64,000 nt of DNA, from contig CAUUHV010000001.1 in assembly GCA_963545085.1 (NCBI GenBank), forward strand, positions 160,224 through 224,223, given 5' to 3'. A program made the translations under genes and the position numbers. The DNA comes from Catonella sp963545085. GTDB taxonomy: Bacteria; Bacillota; Clostridia; Lachnospirales; Lachnospiraceae. Below are positions 1-8,329 of the stretch, piece after piece. Within the stretch, counting starts at the first letter, position 1. The number at the start of each line of letters is the position of its first letter. The notes beneath the pieces were generated by a model. It was not told where the DNA came from. It did no database searches and saw only the letters and a list, made by a program, of their open reading frames with translations.

Positions 1-555
1 CGGAAAAGAAATGTATTCCGGTACGACAGAGGAAAACTTGTAATAAGTGCAGGCAAAAATAGCGGAAGTCCGCTTTATAAAACGCTTTATGAGGATTATC
101 ATCTGGTATGCGAGATGAAGTCAAAAGACTATGTGATAGCTATGACAAGTCTTTTTGATGACGATGAGGGTTTCAACAGACTTAAAAAAGCGCTCTTTCT
201 TGTAGATGAAAAACTTGATAAGACGGAGAATGTCGATTATACTGCAGATAGCGTTCCGTTAAAAATCAGAGCGACTCTTCCCGCTATGAGGTTTATACCG
301 GCAGAGGCGGCGAAGCTTGTAAGAAAAAGCGGGAAAAAATTCATTAGTGAGCTTAAGGATGCTTTAGGAGAGGTTTCAGCAGATTATGTATACTGTTATC
401 CTCCGGGAATACCGATTATAGTTCCGGGAGAGGTCATAGACGAAGAAACGGTTTCTGTAATTTTAAGAAATAAAGAAGCGGGAATAAATATAAGCGGAGG
501 TTCTGACGGTAATGGGATATTTGTATGTGCTGATGGGAAAGAGCGCGACGGGTAA
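1..555 (+). CDS. Orn/Lys/Arg decarboxylase family protein, C-terminal part (5' cut by window)
   Basis: The reading frame is open from base 1, so the start lies outside the window; about 184 residues remain. The fragment matches the C-terminal domain of PLP-dependent fold-I basic amino acid decarboxylases (SpeA/YaaO type): an early KLVISAGKNSG stretch, a YHLVCEM segment, and the hallmark YPPGIPIIVPGE motif near the end. The PLP-binding lysine region is not visible here. The enzyme class decarboxylates arginine, lysine or ornithine to polyamine precursors; the substrate cannot be told from this piece. In Bacillus subtilis the homologue yaaO also heads this gene cluster. Its 3' end overlaps the next gene by 44 bases, suggesting translational coupling. 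Confidence 0.88.
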   Translation, partial: RKRNVFRYDRGKLVISAGKNSGSPLYKTLYEDYHLVCEMKSKDYVIAMTSLFDDDEGFNRLKKALFLVDEKLDKTENVDYTADSVPLKIRATLPAMRFIPAEAAKLVRKSGKKFISELKDALGEVSADYVYCYPPGIPIIVPGEVIDEETVSVILRNKEAGINISGGSDGNGIFVCADGKERDG

Positions 556-1105
556 GGACAGCATTTACGGAGAGCTTACGAATAAGCTTCCCTCAGGGCT
601 GAAAACAGCCGTTATTTATACCACGAGACCTGTAAGAAGCGGGGAAAAGAACGGCGTTGAATATAATTTTGTCACGAAAAAGGAACTTGACGATTTTAAA
701 AGAAGCGGAAAACTTATAGAAAGCAGATGTTTTAACACGGTAATGGGCGAATGGTATTATTTTACGGCGGATGACGGAGAAATAAGGCTTGATGAGGGAG
801 ACTATATTTTAATAAACACTCTTTACGGCTTTACCAAAATACGTGATTACTACGGCAAAGACAAGGTTTATCCGATATATATGGAAATATCCGATAAAGA
901 GAGAATGCACAGAGCCGTCCGCAGGGAAGATAAGGAGAAAAATCCGAATTACGCGGAGCTTTGCAGAAGGTTTTTGGCGGATAATGAAGATTTTTCTGAG
1001 GAAAACCTGAAAAGGGCGGGAGTGAGCGAAGAATTCAGGTTTATAAATGATGATTTTGATGAATGCGCGGAGAAGATAAAGAACTTCATACTTAGCAAAA
1101 AATAA
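512..1105 (+). CDS. guanylate-kinase-like P-loop nucleotide kinase
   Basis: A 197-residue protein with a P-loop near the N terminus (MGKSATGKD, residues 8-16) and the GMP-binding signature of guanylate kinases (TTRPVRSGEKNGVEYNFV), so it probably phosphorylates GMP or a related nucleotide. Guanylate kinases are usually about 200 residues, so it is full length. The start at 512 has GGAGG at 496-500 inside the upstream gene. It occupies the place of thymidylate kinase (tmk) in the Bacillus yaaO-tmk-yaaR-holB order. The middle of the protein (SRCFNTVMGEWYYFT) diverges from housekeeping Gmk, so it may be a second, specialised member rather than the cell's main Gmk. Confidence 0.75.
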   Translation: MGYLYVLMGKSATGKDSIYGELTNKLPSGLKTAVIYTTRPVRSGEKNGVEYNFVTKKELDDFKRSGKLIESRCFNTVMGEWYYFTADDGEIRLDEGDYILINTLYGFTKIRDYYGKDKVYPIYMEISDKERMHRAVRREDKEKNPNYAELCRRFLADNEDFSEENLKRAGVSEEFRFINDDFDECAEKIKNFILSKK

Positions 1106-1115
1106 GGAGGGTGTT

Positions 1116-1556
1116 ATGGATATAAAGGTAAATCCGTTACTTATGCCCGCTCCGACGGAGACGGAGAATAAAGTCCGTGCTGACGACGGACAGTTTAAAT
1201 TCACCCTTATTAAAAATATAGAGGATAACGCCCTTGCGGAAAGGCTTACTGCAGTAATGCAATCTATAGCCGCGGAAGGAAAGAAGCTGAAAAAGCATAT
1301 GGATATAAGGGATATGAAACATTACCGCGGGCTTATAAAGGAATTTTTAAATGAGGTGCTTACGAGGTCGCATCAGTTTTCAAGAGAAAATTATCTGGAC
1401 AGACGAGGCAGACACAGGGTTTACGGCATAATAAGGATAATAGATAAAGACCTTGACGAACTGGCGGAAGAACTTGTCAAGGACGAGAAGGACGGAATAG
1501 CTATACTCGGAAAGGTGGATGAAATTCAGGGGCTTTTGCTTGATATTTTCACCTGA
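1116..1556 (+). CDS. yaaR: YaaR family protein (DUF327)
   Basis: A 146-residue helical protein matching the YaaR/DUF327 family: a variable N terminus, a SRENYLDRRGRHRVYGII-type core and an acidic C-terminal helix (IIDKDLDELAEELVKDE). Its biochemical role is not established. It sits immediately before holB in Bacillus and many Clostridia, as here. The start has AAGGAGGGTG nearby at 1102-1111. The stop lies 10 bases before the holB start, within one apparent operon. Confidence 0.85.
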   Translation: MDIKVNPLLMPAPTETENKVRADDGQFKFTLIKNIEDNALAERLTAVMQSIAAEGKKLKKHMDIRDMKHYRGLIKEFLNEVLTRSHQFSRENYLDRRGRHRVYGIIRIIDKDLDELAEELVKDEKDGIAILGKVDEIQGLLLDIFT

Positions 1557-1566
1557 AAGGAGTTTT

Positions 1567-2592
1567 ATGGACAGAGAAATTATGGGAAATACCGAAGTTA
1601 TAGGAAGAGAAAGTCTTACGGAATATATGCGGGCGGCGGCAGGCACGGATAAGCTCTCGCATGCTTATATATTTGAGGGTGAAAAGGGTATAGGCAAGCT
1701 GTTTTTAGCGAAATATTTCGCAAAGCTCATACTTTGTACCGACAAAAAAAATTTGGAATATGGTTTAAAAAGAGTAAGCGCGTGCGGAGTTTGCATTTCG
1801 TGTAAACAGACGAACAGCGGAAATAATCCGGATATAATATATGTTGAGCATGAAAACCCGAAGCTTATAAGCGTTGATGATATAAGAAAGCAGGTGGTTG
1901 CCGATGTAGGTATACTTCCATTCAGCTCTAAATATAAGATATATATAATTAAAGATGCGGAAAAAATGAACGAGCAGGCTCAAAACGCTATTTTAAAGAC
2001 TATTGAGGAGCCGCCGGAATATGTTATAATAATTCTTTTATCGGCAAATAAGGGAAAACTTTTGCAGACGGTGAAGTCAAGATGCGTATTGCTTGACATC
2101 AAACCTGTTGATAAAAATGTAATAAAGGAGTATCTTATAAAGAAGTATGCTTCTCCCGATTATGCCGCCGAGGTTGCGGCGGAGTTTTCGGCGGGAAATA
2201 TAGGCAGAGCCGTAAGATATGTAACCGAGGGCGATTTTACGGAAATGAAGGATGAAATCGTAAGGCTTATGAGACGGCTTGACAATGAGAGATTAAGCTC
2301 GGTGATAGAGAGTGTTAAGAGTCTTGAGGGCTATAAGAACGAAATAAAAGACTGCATAGACTTAATGAAGCTGTGGTTCAGGGATATGTTGGTTTTAAAA
2401 GCTACAGGGGACGCAAACCGACTTTTATTTAAAAATGAATACAATGTTCTTAAGGAACAGGCAAACATAAGGAGCTATTTGGCTGTTGAGGAAGCTCTGG
2501 AGGCTATGGAGAAGGCTAAACAGAGACTTGACGCGAATGTGAATTTCGATACGGTTATGGAGCTTATGTTTATGCGTATGAAAGAAAAGTAG
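1567..2592 (+). CDS. holB: DNA polymerase III subunit delta'
   Basis: A clamp-loader AAA+ subunit of 341 residues. I placed the start at ATG 1567 because AAAGGAG (1556-1562) lies 4 bases upstream; an earlier in-frame ATG lies inside yaaR and has no such site. A degenerate P-loop (GEKGIGK, residues 38-44) and a four-cysteine zinc module (C57, C73, C76, C79) are visible, followed by DAEKMNEQAQNAILKTIEEP and the SRC motif near residue 180. Delta' is the stator that opens and loads the beta clamp with DnaX and HolA. The position between yaaR and ricT is the conserved one. Confidence 0.93.
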   Translation: MDREIMGNTEVIGRESLTEYMRAAAGTDKLSHAYIFEGEKGIGKLFLAKYFAKLILCTDKKNLEYGLKRVSACGVCISCKQTNSGNNPDIIYVEHENPKLISVDDIRKQVVADVGILPFSSKYKIYIIKDAEKMNEQAQNAILKTIEEPPEYVIIILLSANKGKLLQTVKSRCVLLDIKPVDKNVIKEYLIKKYASPDYAAEVAAEFSAGNIGRAVRYVTEGDFTEMKDEIVRLMRRLDNERLSSVIESVKSLEGYKNEIKDCIDLMKLWFRDMLVLKATGDANRLLFKNEYNVLKEQANIRSYLAVEEALEAMEKAKQRLDANVNFDTVMELMFMRMKEK

Positions 2593-2605
2593 AATGGAGC
2601 AGGTG

Positions 2606-3511
2606 ATGGTTACAGTTATAGGAGTAAGATTTAAGAGGGCGGGGAAAGTATACTTCTTCTCCCCCGGAGATCTTGATATAAAGGCGGGAATGCATGTTAT
2701 TGTGGAAACCGCAAGAGGTGTTGAGTACGGAAGCGTAGCGTTAGGCAGAAAAGAAATTGAGGATGATAAGGTGATACAGCCGTTAAAGGCTGTAATGCGA
2801 ATTGCCACTGCGGAGGATGCCGAAACGGACGCCGCAAACAGAATAAGAGAAAAAGAGGCTTATGATGTATGCCTTGAGAAAATCAGAAAGCATGAGCTTG
2901 CAATGAAGCTTATCGCCTGTGAATACACCTTTGACAATAATAAAGTTATGTTTTATTTCACGGCGGACGGAAGAATAGATTTCAGAGAGCTTGTAAAGGA
3001 TCTTGCTTTTGTATTCAAGACGAGAATAGAGTTAAGACAGGTCGGTGTAAGGGACGAGGCGAAGATGAGAGGAGGCGTGGGTATCTGCGGCAGACCTCTT
3101 TGCTGTCATTCTTATCTTTCGGAATTTATACCGGTTTCCATAAAAATGGCAAAGGAGCAGAATCTTTCACTTAATCCGAGTAAAATTTCGGGAGTTTGCG
3201 GCAGGCTTATGTGTTGCCTTAAAAACGAGGAGGAGGCTTATGAGCATCTTAACTCTCTGTTGCCGGAGGTCGGCGATACAGTCGAAACACCTTACGGAGT
3301 TAAAGGAGAAGTGAGTTCCGTGAGCGTCCTTAAGCAGCTTGTAAAGGTGATTGTGGACGGAGAAGGCGGAAATAAAGAGATTTTCGAATATAAGGTATCG
3401 GAGCTTAAATTTAAGCCTAAGAAAAGGAGAAGAGATAAAGAACCCGAGTCGTCCGAGATAAAGGCTTTAGAAGCTCTTGAAAGGGCGGAGAGCAATGCTC
3501 ATTTATATTGA
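2606..3511 (+). CDS. ricT: PSP1/RicT-family regulatory Fe-S protein
   Basis: A 301-residue PSP1-domain protein, orthologous to Bacillus YaaT (RicT), which with RicA and RicF stimulates RNase Y-dependent mRNA maturation and binds Fe-S clusters. Two cysteine motifs seen here, CGRPLCC and CGRLMCC, match the cluster-binding cysteines. I chose ATG 2606 rather than 2594: GGAG at 2596-2599 is well spaced, and the resulting MVTVIGVRF aligns with the Bacillus start. A basic C-terminal tail (PKKRRRDKEPE) follows the PSP1 domain. It begins 13 bases after holB ends. Confidence 0.92.
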   Translation: MVTVIGVRFKRAGKVYFFSPGDLDIKAGMHVIVETARGVEYGSVALGRKEIEDDKVIQPLKAVMRIATAEDAETDAANRIREKEAYDVCLEKIRKHELAMKLIACEYTFDNNKVMFYFTADGRIDFRELVKDLAFVFKTRIELRQVGVRDEAKMRGGVGICGRPLCCHSYLSEFIPVSIKMAKEQNLSLNPSKISGVCGRLMCCLKNEEEAYEHLNSLLPEVGDTVETPYGVKGEVSSVSVLKQLVKVIVDGEGGNKEIFEYKVSELKFKPKKRRRDKEPESSEIKALEALERAESNAHLY

Positions 3512-3526
3512 AAATCAGGAGGCGAA

Positions 3527-4285
3527 ATGATGGATTTTTGCTTAAAAGAAGGCGAACGCTCTTACGACCTCGAAATAAGCGGATTAAAAATCATTCAATC
3601 CTCCGATAAATTCCGTTTCGGTATGGACGCGGTGCTTTTATCGGGGTTTGCCCGTGTTAAAAAAGGTGAAAGAGTGGCGGATTTGGGAACAGGAACCGGC
3701 ATTATTCCGCTTTTATTATATGCGAAAACGGAGGCGGCTTCTTTTGTCGGACTTGAGATACAAAAAGAAAGTGTCGATATGGCAAGGCGAAGCATAGCGG
3801 GAAATAAGATACCTGAAAGCTCCGAAACCGAAAGAACGATAAAAATAGTTGAAGGGGATATAAAGGAAGCTGTAAATATTTTCGGAAAACAAAGCTTTGA
3901 TATTGTAACCTCAAATCCTCCTTATATGACGGCAGGACACGGAATCAAAAATCCCGAAGCGCCCAAGAGTATAGCGAGGCATGAGGTTTTATGTACGTTA
4001 AGCGATGTAGTGAAGGCGACAGCGGAGATTTTAAAACCCGACGGCAGATTTTTTATGATACACAGACCGTTCAGATTGCCTGAAATCTTTGAGGAATTAA
4101 GGAAAAACCGCCTTGAGCCTAAGCGTATGCGATTGGTACATCCTTATGCGGATAAGGAGCCGAATATGGTTATGATAGAGGCTGTAAAGTACGGCAAACC
4201 GAGGCTTGAAATTGAAAAACCCCTTTTTGTTTTTGTAAAAGAGGGAGAGTATTCGGAAGAATTAAAAAAGGATTACGGGTTTTAG
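3527..4285 (+). CDS. SAM-dependent methyltransferase, TrmN6/YabB-like
   Basis: A 252-residue class I methyltransferase with a SAM-binding motif (DLGTGTGIIPLLL) and the NPPY tetrapeptide (SNPPYMTAGHG) typical of N6-adenine methyltransferases. The family includes TrmN6/YfiC, which methylates A37 of tRNA-Val in Escherichia coli, and Bacillus YabB, which occupies this same place before rsmI. The RNA target in this organism is inferred. AGGAGG at 3517-3522 precedes two adjacent ATG codons (3527 and 3530); either could start translation. Confidence 0.85.
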   Translation: MMDFCLKEGERSYDLEISGLKIIQSSDKFRFGMDAVLLSGFARVKKGERVADLGTGTGIIPLLLYAKTEAASFVGLEIQKESVDMARRSIAGNKIPESSETERTIKIVEGDIKEAVNIFGKQSFDIVTSNPPYMTAGHGIKNPEAPKSIARHEVLCTLSDVVKATAEILKPDGRFFMIHRPFRLPEIFEELRKNRLEPKRMRLVHPYADKEPNMVMIEAVKYGKPRLEIEKPLFVFVKEGEYSEELKKDYGF

Positions 4286-4309
4286 ATAATATAAAACAGG
4301 AGCTTTAAA

Positions 4310-5155
4310 ATGGCGGGAATGTTATATTTATGTGCTACTCCTATAGGAAATCTTGAGGATATAACCTTAAGAGTGATAAGAACGCTTAAGGAGGTTGACT
4401 TAATTGCGGCGGAGGATACAAGAAATTCGGTAAAGCTCTGTAATCATTTTGAAATAAATACCCCGCTCACAAGCTACCATGAGCATAATAAATATGATAA
4501 AGCGGCTTATCTCGTTAAAAGAATGTTAAACGGTGAAAATGTGGCGCTTATAACCGATGCGGGTACGCCGGGAATTTCCGACCCGGGAGAAGAGCTTGTA
4601 AAGCAGGCTTACGCGGCGGGAATAACGGTAACTTCTCTTCCCGGAGCGGCGGCTCTTATTACCGCGCTTACAATTTCGGGACTTTCTACGGACAGATTTG
4701 TTTTTGACGGATTCCTGCCGTCGGACAGGAAAAAGAGAGCGGCAGCTTTAAATTCCCTTATAAAAGAGACAAGGACAGTTATCCTTTATGAGGCTCCGCA
4801 TAGACTTAAAAAGACCCTGAATGAGCTTTATCTTGCCCTCGGTGAACGGAGAATAAGTATAGTAAAAGAACTTACAAAGCGTCACGAAAATGTTTTAGCG
4901 ACAAGGCTTGGTGAAGCTGCGGATTTTTATGAAGTAAATGAGCCTAAGGGAGAATTTGTGCTTGTGCTTGAAGGAAGAAACTGCGAGGAGATAAAAAAGG
5001 AAAAGGAGGAGTCATTTAAAAGCCTTGATTTAAATGAACACATGAAAATTTATCTTGATAAGGGAATGGATAAAAAGGAGGCTATGAAGGCGGTAGCAAA
5101 GGATAGGGGAGTTCCTAAAAGAGAGGTATACAACGCTTTGTTAAAAACGGAATGA
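4310..5155 (+). CDS. rsmI: 16S rRNA (cytidine1402-2'-O)-methyltransferase
   Basis: A 281-residue tetrapyrrole-methylase-fold enzyme. The N-terminal MLYLCATPIGNLEDITLR and AAEDTRNS motifs, GTPGISDPGEELV and the central LPGAAALITAL are diagnostic of RsmI, which 2'-O-methylates C1402 in the ribosomal decoding centre using SAM. It follows the trmN6-like gene by 24 bases. The Bacillus locus carries a GIY-YIG gene (yazA) between these two; none is present here. Confidence 0.94.
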   Translation: MAGMLYLCATPIGNLEDITLRVIRTLKEVDLIAAEDTRNSVKLCNHFEINTPLTSYHEHNKYDKAAYLVKRMLNGENVALITDAGTPGISDPGEELVKQAYAAGITVTSLPGAAALITALTISGLSTDRFVFDGFLPSDRKKRAAALNSLIKETRTVILYEAPHRLKKTLNELYLALGERRISIVKELTKRHENVLATRLGEAADFYEVNEPKGEFVLVLEGRNCEEIKKEKEESFKSLDLNEHMKIYLDKGMDKKEAMKAVAKDRGVPKREVYNALLKTE

Positions 5156-5209
5156 AACGCTTTATGACATTTGCGGATCGAATTTAAAAACATAGCGTTT
5201 TATTTTTTC
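5155..5209 (+). terminator. rho-independent terminator after rsmI
   Basis: An inverted repeat (AAACGC at 5155-5160 with GCGTTT at 5195-5200, extended by TATG/CATA) is followed by TATTTTTTC. It begins within the rsmI stop codon region and would end the yaaR-rsmI transcript before the convergent abrB-like gene. Confidence 0.65.
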
Positions 5210-5223
5210 AGAATCGGAAAGAA

Positions 5224-5487
5224 CTAATCCAATAATCCCGCCATTTTGGCTAACTCTACTATGGACTGCCCGGATATTTTTCTGCCGTTGTATTCATAGG
5301 AGTCCTCCATACATATATTATTTCCGAAAACATCATCTGCAGTATGCTTTTTTAAAATTATATACTCCCTGTCCGCTAAAATTTCAATTTCATCGTTGTC
5401 ATTTATTCCTGCAATCCGTCTGAATTCCACAGGAAGCGTAACTCTGCCTAAATTATCCAATTTTTTAACTATAACAGGATTTTTCAT
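5224..5487 (-). CDS. AbrB-family transition-state regulator
   Basis: An 87-residue protein with an N-terminal swapped-hairpin AbrB domain (VKKLDNLGRVTLPVEFRR and EIEILADREYIILKK). Members are DNA-binding global regulators of post-exponential functions such as biofilm formation, secretion and sporulation entry. The C-terminal half (VELAKMAGLLD at the end) is a variable oligomerisation region. In Bacillus, abrB lies at exactly this place, opposite in strand to rsmI, which supports orthology, but paralogues are common so no symbol is assigned. Confidence 0.88.
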   Translation of the reverse strand: MKNPVIVKKLDNLGRVTLPVEFRRIAGINDNDEIEILADREYIILKKHTADDVFGNNICMEDSYEYNGRKISGQSIVELAKMAGLLD

Positions 5488-5836
5488 GATTAAATACCCC
5501 TGAAAGAATAATAGATATAAAAAACAGCTTAAAAATAACCTGAATTATTCAATAAATATCAGATGATTACACATATTAAGAAATCAGTTCGGTTTAATGT
5601 GAATATTGAGATTTAATTTAAAATATTTTAGATGCTGTTACATATAATGTAAAGATGTTAATAAAGAGACAATCTTCAAGCTTTCACGGATGTTCGATAA
5701 AAGCTGTCGGGGAGATGAAACGAGAGACGGTTAAATGCTCTATAGAATGAAAAAGAACCCGCAAAAGCATAATCAGCGGAGGCTTAAGATTACAAAATTT
5801 GCGGGTCTCTATACAAAAATTGGAAACAGACTGTTC
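5488..5836. other. intergenic region between abrB-like and chemoreceptor genes
   Basis: This AT-rich stretch must carry the abrB-like promoter on the minus strand and ends with the chemoreceptor terminator at 5757-5806. No protein-coding frame with a ribosome binding site was seen. A c-di-GMP riboswitch was looked for and not found. Confidence 0.5.
5757..5806 (-). terminator. terminator of the chemoreceptor gene
   Basis: A perfect 9-bp inverted repeat (ACCCGCAAA at 5757-5765, TTTGCGGGT at 5798-5806). Read on the minus strand, the second arm is followed by TCTTTTTC, fitting an intrinsic terminator 30 bases after the mcp stop. The 32-base loop has a small secondary hairpin (AAGC/GCTT). Confidence 0.6.
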
Positions 5837-7864
5837 TTATACAATAAATTTGGAAACTTCTTCCTGCAACTCGGTAGCTATAAGCGCAAGATTTTCGCTT
5901 GCATCGGATATATCCTGTATAGACTGCGTCTGCGTATCCACTGAGGAAGAAGCCTCTTCGGTAGTAGCCGCGTTTTCTTCGGCTATTGCAGAGAGATTTT
6001 CAATTACTTTCGTAATATTTTCATTATTTACAACTAATTTTTCGGCTTCTCCGCCAATTTCTTTTACTATTTCCTTGCTTTTTTCCAAAGCTTCGGATAT
6101 CTGGCTGAATTTATTTCCTGTTTCCTCTAATTTGAGTTCCTGTTCGGATACGAGATTTTTAGCTAAATTCATAGTATTTACAGCCTGTTCGCTTTGTTCT
6201 TGTAATCCGGCTATAGTTTCTTTTATATCTCCGGTAAAGCCTGCCGACTGTTCCGCAAGTTTTCTGATTTCATCAGCTACAACGGCAAATCCCTTGCCGG
6301 CTTCTCCGGCTCTTGCAGCCTCTATCGCGGCATTTAAGGCGAGTAAGTTTGTCTGATCCGATATTGACTGTATCATATCACTGGCAGTTGATATCTGCTC
6401 GGCGCTTTTATTTGTCCGTATTATTATTTCGCCGACTTTTCCCGAGGAAGAGGTAACTTTATCGGTGGCTGTTATCAAGTCTCTCAGAGCGTTACTTCCT
6501 TCTTCTCTTTTGGCGTTTATAAACTCCGTCGAAGCGGACAGTTCGTTCAATATTGTCATAATTCGGTTTAAAAGCCTGTTTGAACGCTCAATATTTTCCG
6601 CGGCGTTTTGAGTATCCTGTGCCTGACTTGTTGCGCCTTGAGCTATGTTTAATACAGCCTGTGCCACTTCGTGTGCAGCTTCGGAAGTAGACTGCGCCGT
6701 AGCTGTAAGTTCCTCGGCTGTAGCCGCTGTATTTTGCGAATGCGAGGATATACTTTTAATTATGTCCGTAATATTTTCTTTTACAGAAAGAGTCGCTCGG
6801 TAAATATCACCGATTTCATCTTTTCTATAGGAATAATCTTTGGTAGGTTCTTTAGTCAAATCGTAATTTGATATATGTTGCAAATCGATTTTAAGATTAT
6901 TAAATACTTGGGACAAAAGTTTCGCGAAGGTAAAATGTATAATCAGTAACCCGAATAATGTAAAAGCTGCTGTAAGTAAAATAAGATTTATTTGTAATTT
7001 GTTCAGATTTTCGTATATTTCTTCTTCATTTATGGCTACAAGGGCGATATATCCCCTGGAAGGTATATTGCGAATCGCGCCGAGCCTTTTTTTGCCGAAC
7101 CAATTGTATGTTCCCACGCCGTCAGTGCCGTTATCAATATGATACTTGAAAAATTCAGCTACAGGTTTATATGACGAATCGCTTGCCGCCTTTTCTATAA
7201 GATTAAGTCCGCTTTCGACTATGCTGAAATTCGTATGCCCGACTATATTTGTATTGTTATCATATAAAGCGATATTTCCCGTTGTGCCCCACTTGAAGTT
7301 GCTGCATATATCCGAAATAAAACTTATATTTTTTATACCTGCCAAAACGCCTATAAGCTCTCCGGTATAGGCATCATAGCATGGCGCGGATATTACCATT
7401 ATTTTATCACCGCTTACTGAATCTTTTATAATTGAACTTGTATAGGTTTTGCCTTGAATGGACTCTTTAAAGTATTCTCTTTCGGAAACATCGAATGTTT
7501 TTCCTTCTTTATCCAGATTCATTCCTTTTCCGTTTTTATCAATTTTAAAGAACATTTTAAAGTCGGCGTCTTTAGCTCTTTTTTCAAAGAAATTCGTCAC
7601 GTCCTGTTTTGTAAATTCATCATCAAAAAGCATAGGATTGAGCGCGAGCTCTTCAACGATCTTTTCAGTAGTTTCGATATCGGAAACAAGTTTCTCAGAA
7701 ACCTGTTTTGCTATCACTTCCATATCTTCCTCGATTTTTGCTTTAAAGGCCTGTTTTGTAAGGATAGCGCTTATCAATAAGATAACAAAACATATTAAAC
7801 TTATAATTATAAAGCCTCCTAACAGTATTACACCTTTAATGCTTTTAAATCCTGATTTTTTCAT
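5837..7864 (-). CDS. methyl-accepting chemotaxis protein with Cache sensor
   Basis: A 675-residue chemoreceptor. The N terminus has a short basic segment and a membrane helix (about residues 12-36), then a periplasmic-type dCache ligand-binding region (about 40-290, with KMFFKIDKNGKG and VLAGIKNISFIS segments), a second membrane helix (about 300-322), a HAMP linker and the signalling hairpin. The hairpin tip is well conserved (NLLALNAAIEAARAGEAGKG and VADEIRKLAEQSA). It should relay ligand binding to CheA-CheW. No C-terminal CheR-tethering pentapeptide is seen. The ligand is unknown. AGGGAGG upstream of ATG 7864 supports the start. It stands alone, with its own terminator. Confidence 0.93.
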   Translation of the reverse strand: MKKSGFKSIKGVILLGGFIIISLICFVILLISAILTKQAFKAKIEEDMEVIAKQVSEKLVSDIETTEKIVEELALNPMLFDDEFTKQDVTNFFEKRAKDADFKMFFKIDKNGKGMNLDKEGKTFDVSEREYFKESIQGKTYTSSIIKDSVSGDKIMVISAPCYDAYTGELIGVLAGIKNISFISDICSNFKWGTTGNIALYDNNTNIVGHTNFSIVESGLNLIEKAASDSSYKPVAEFFKYHIDNGTDGVGTYNWFGKKRLGAIRNIPSRGYIALVAINEEEIYENLNKLQINLILLTAAFTLFGLLIIHFTFAKLLSQVFNNLKIDLQHISNYDLTKEPTKDYSYRKDEIGDIYRATLSVKENITDIIKSISSHSQNTAATAEELTATAQSTSEAAHEVAQAVLNIAQGATSQAQDTQNAAENIERSNRLLNRIMTILNELSASTEFINAKREEGSNALRDLITATDKVTSSSGKVGEIIIRTNKSAEQISTASDMIQSISDQTNLLALNAAIEAARAGEAGKGFAVVADEIRKLAEQSAGFTGDIKETIAGLQEQSEQAVNTMNLAKNLVSEQELKLEETGNKFSQISEALEKSKEIVKEIGGEAEKLVVNNENITKVIENLSAIAEENAATTEEASSSVDTQTQSIQDISDASENLALIATELQEEVSKFIV

Positions 7865-7964
7865 TTGAATAATTCCTCCCTCTGTTGTTGTTAAATTACG
7901 CCGTAATATTCAAATAATTTTTTTGAATATTCTCATAGAGAAGCTTGATAACATAATATATATA

Positions 7965-8025
7965 ATTGAGTTTCTGCGTTTTTTCATTTATTAAGCCATG
8001 CTTACGAAAAACACGGAAACTCAAG
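7965..8025. repeat. dispersed palindromic repeat, copy 1
   Basis: The 26 bases at 7965-7990 (ATTGAGTTTC then TGCGTTTTTTCATTTA) recur exactly at 39565-39590, and in diverged form at 43513-43534. Here an imperfect inverted partner (GAAAAACACGGAAACTCAA, ending near 8023) closes a stem of about 19 bp over a 20-base loop. No transposase is nearby; it could be a miniature element or a regulatory hairpin. Confidence 0.6.
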
Positions 8026-8205
8026 TATATCTACATTATTGTATATTATGCATAAAATATTTATTTTATTATATCATTTGTATATTGAGCTTACAATGTC
8101 GTTATATGATATTTTGATAAAAAATTTATTCACGTTGCCGGCGAGCCGTATATGTAATCATTGGCTGATAAAAACGGCTGAAACCCTGACTGTTAACGGA
8201 AAAAA

Positions 8206-8223
8206 TTAGTTGCAGCTAACTAA
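8206..8223. promoter_or_regulatory. candidate operator dyad upstream of suf
   Basis: A dyad TTAGTT-GCAGCT-AACTAA lies 18 bases upstream of the suf -35 box. The placement suits a regulator such as an IscR-type protein, but the sequence is not a consensus I can name, so the regulator is unknown. Confidence 0.35.
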
Positions 8224-8241
8224 AAAAACGGTCTAATTTTC

Positions 8242-8270
8242 TTGAAACTTAAGAAAAGGCATAGTATAAT
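8242..8270 (+). promoter_or_regulatory. sigma-A-type promoter of the suf operon
   Basis: A -35 TTGAAA (8242-8247) and a perfect -10 TATAAT (8265-8270) are separated by 17 bases, about 60 bases before the sufC start. Confidence 0.7.
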
Positions 8271-8329
8271 GACATAACAAATTCGTACTAAAATGGTAGG
8301 AATTAAAAAATGAAAACAGGAGGACTGTT

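Larger units (their letters stand above)
7865..8329. other. divergent intergenic region between mcp and sufC
   Basis: A 465-base region holding a 26-bp repeat with an inverted partner (7965-8025), a dyad at 8206-8223, and the suf promoter (8242-8270). The part between 8030 and 8120 is very AT-rich and shows no coding frame. Confidence 0.6.

Noticed and set aside
5799..6356. Long plus-strand frames opposite the chemoreceptor
   Set aside because: They are antisense shadows of a well-supported coding frame and have no ribosome binding sites.
5488..8329. c-di-GMP riboswitch near the chemoreceptor
   Set aside because: No GEMM-type conserved core seen on either strand.
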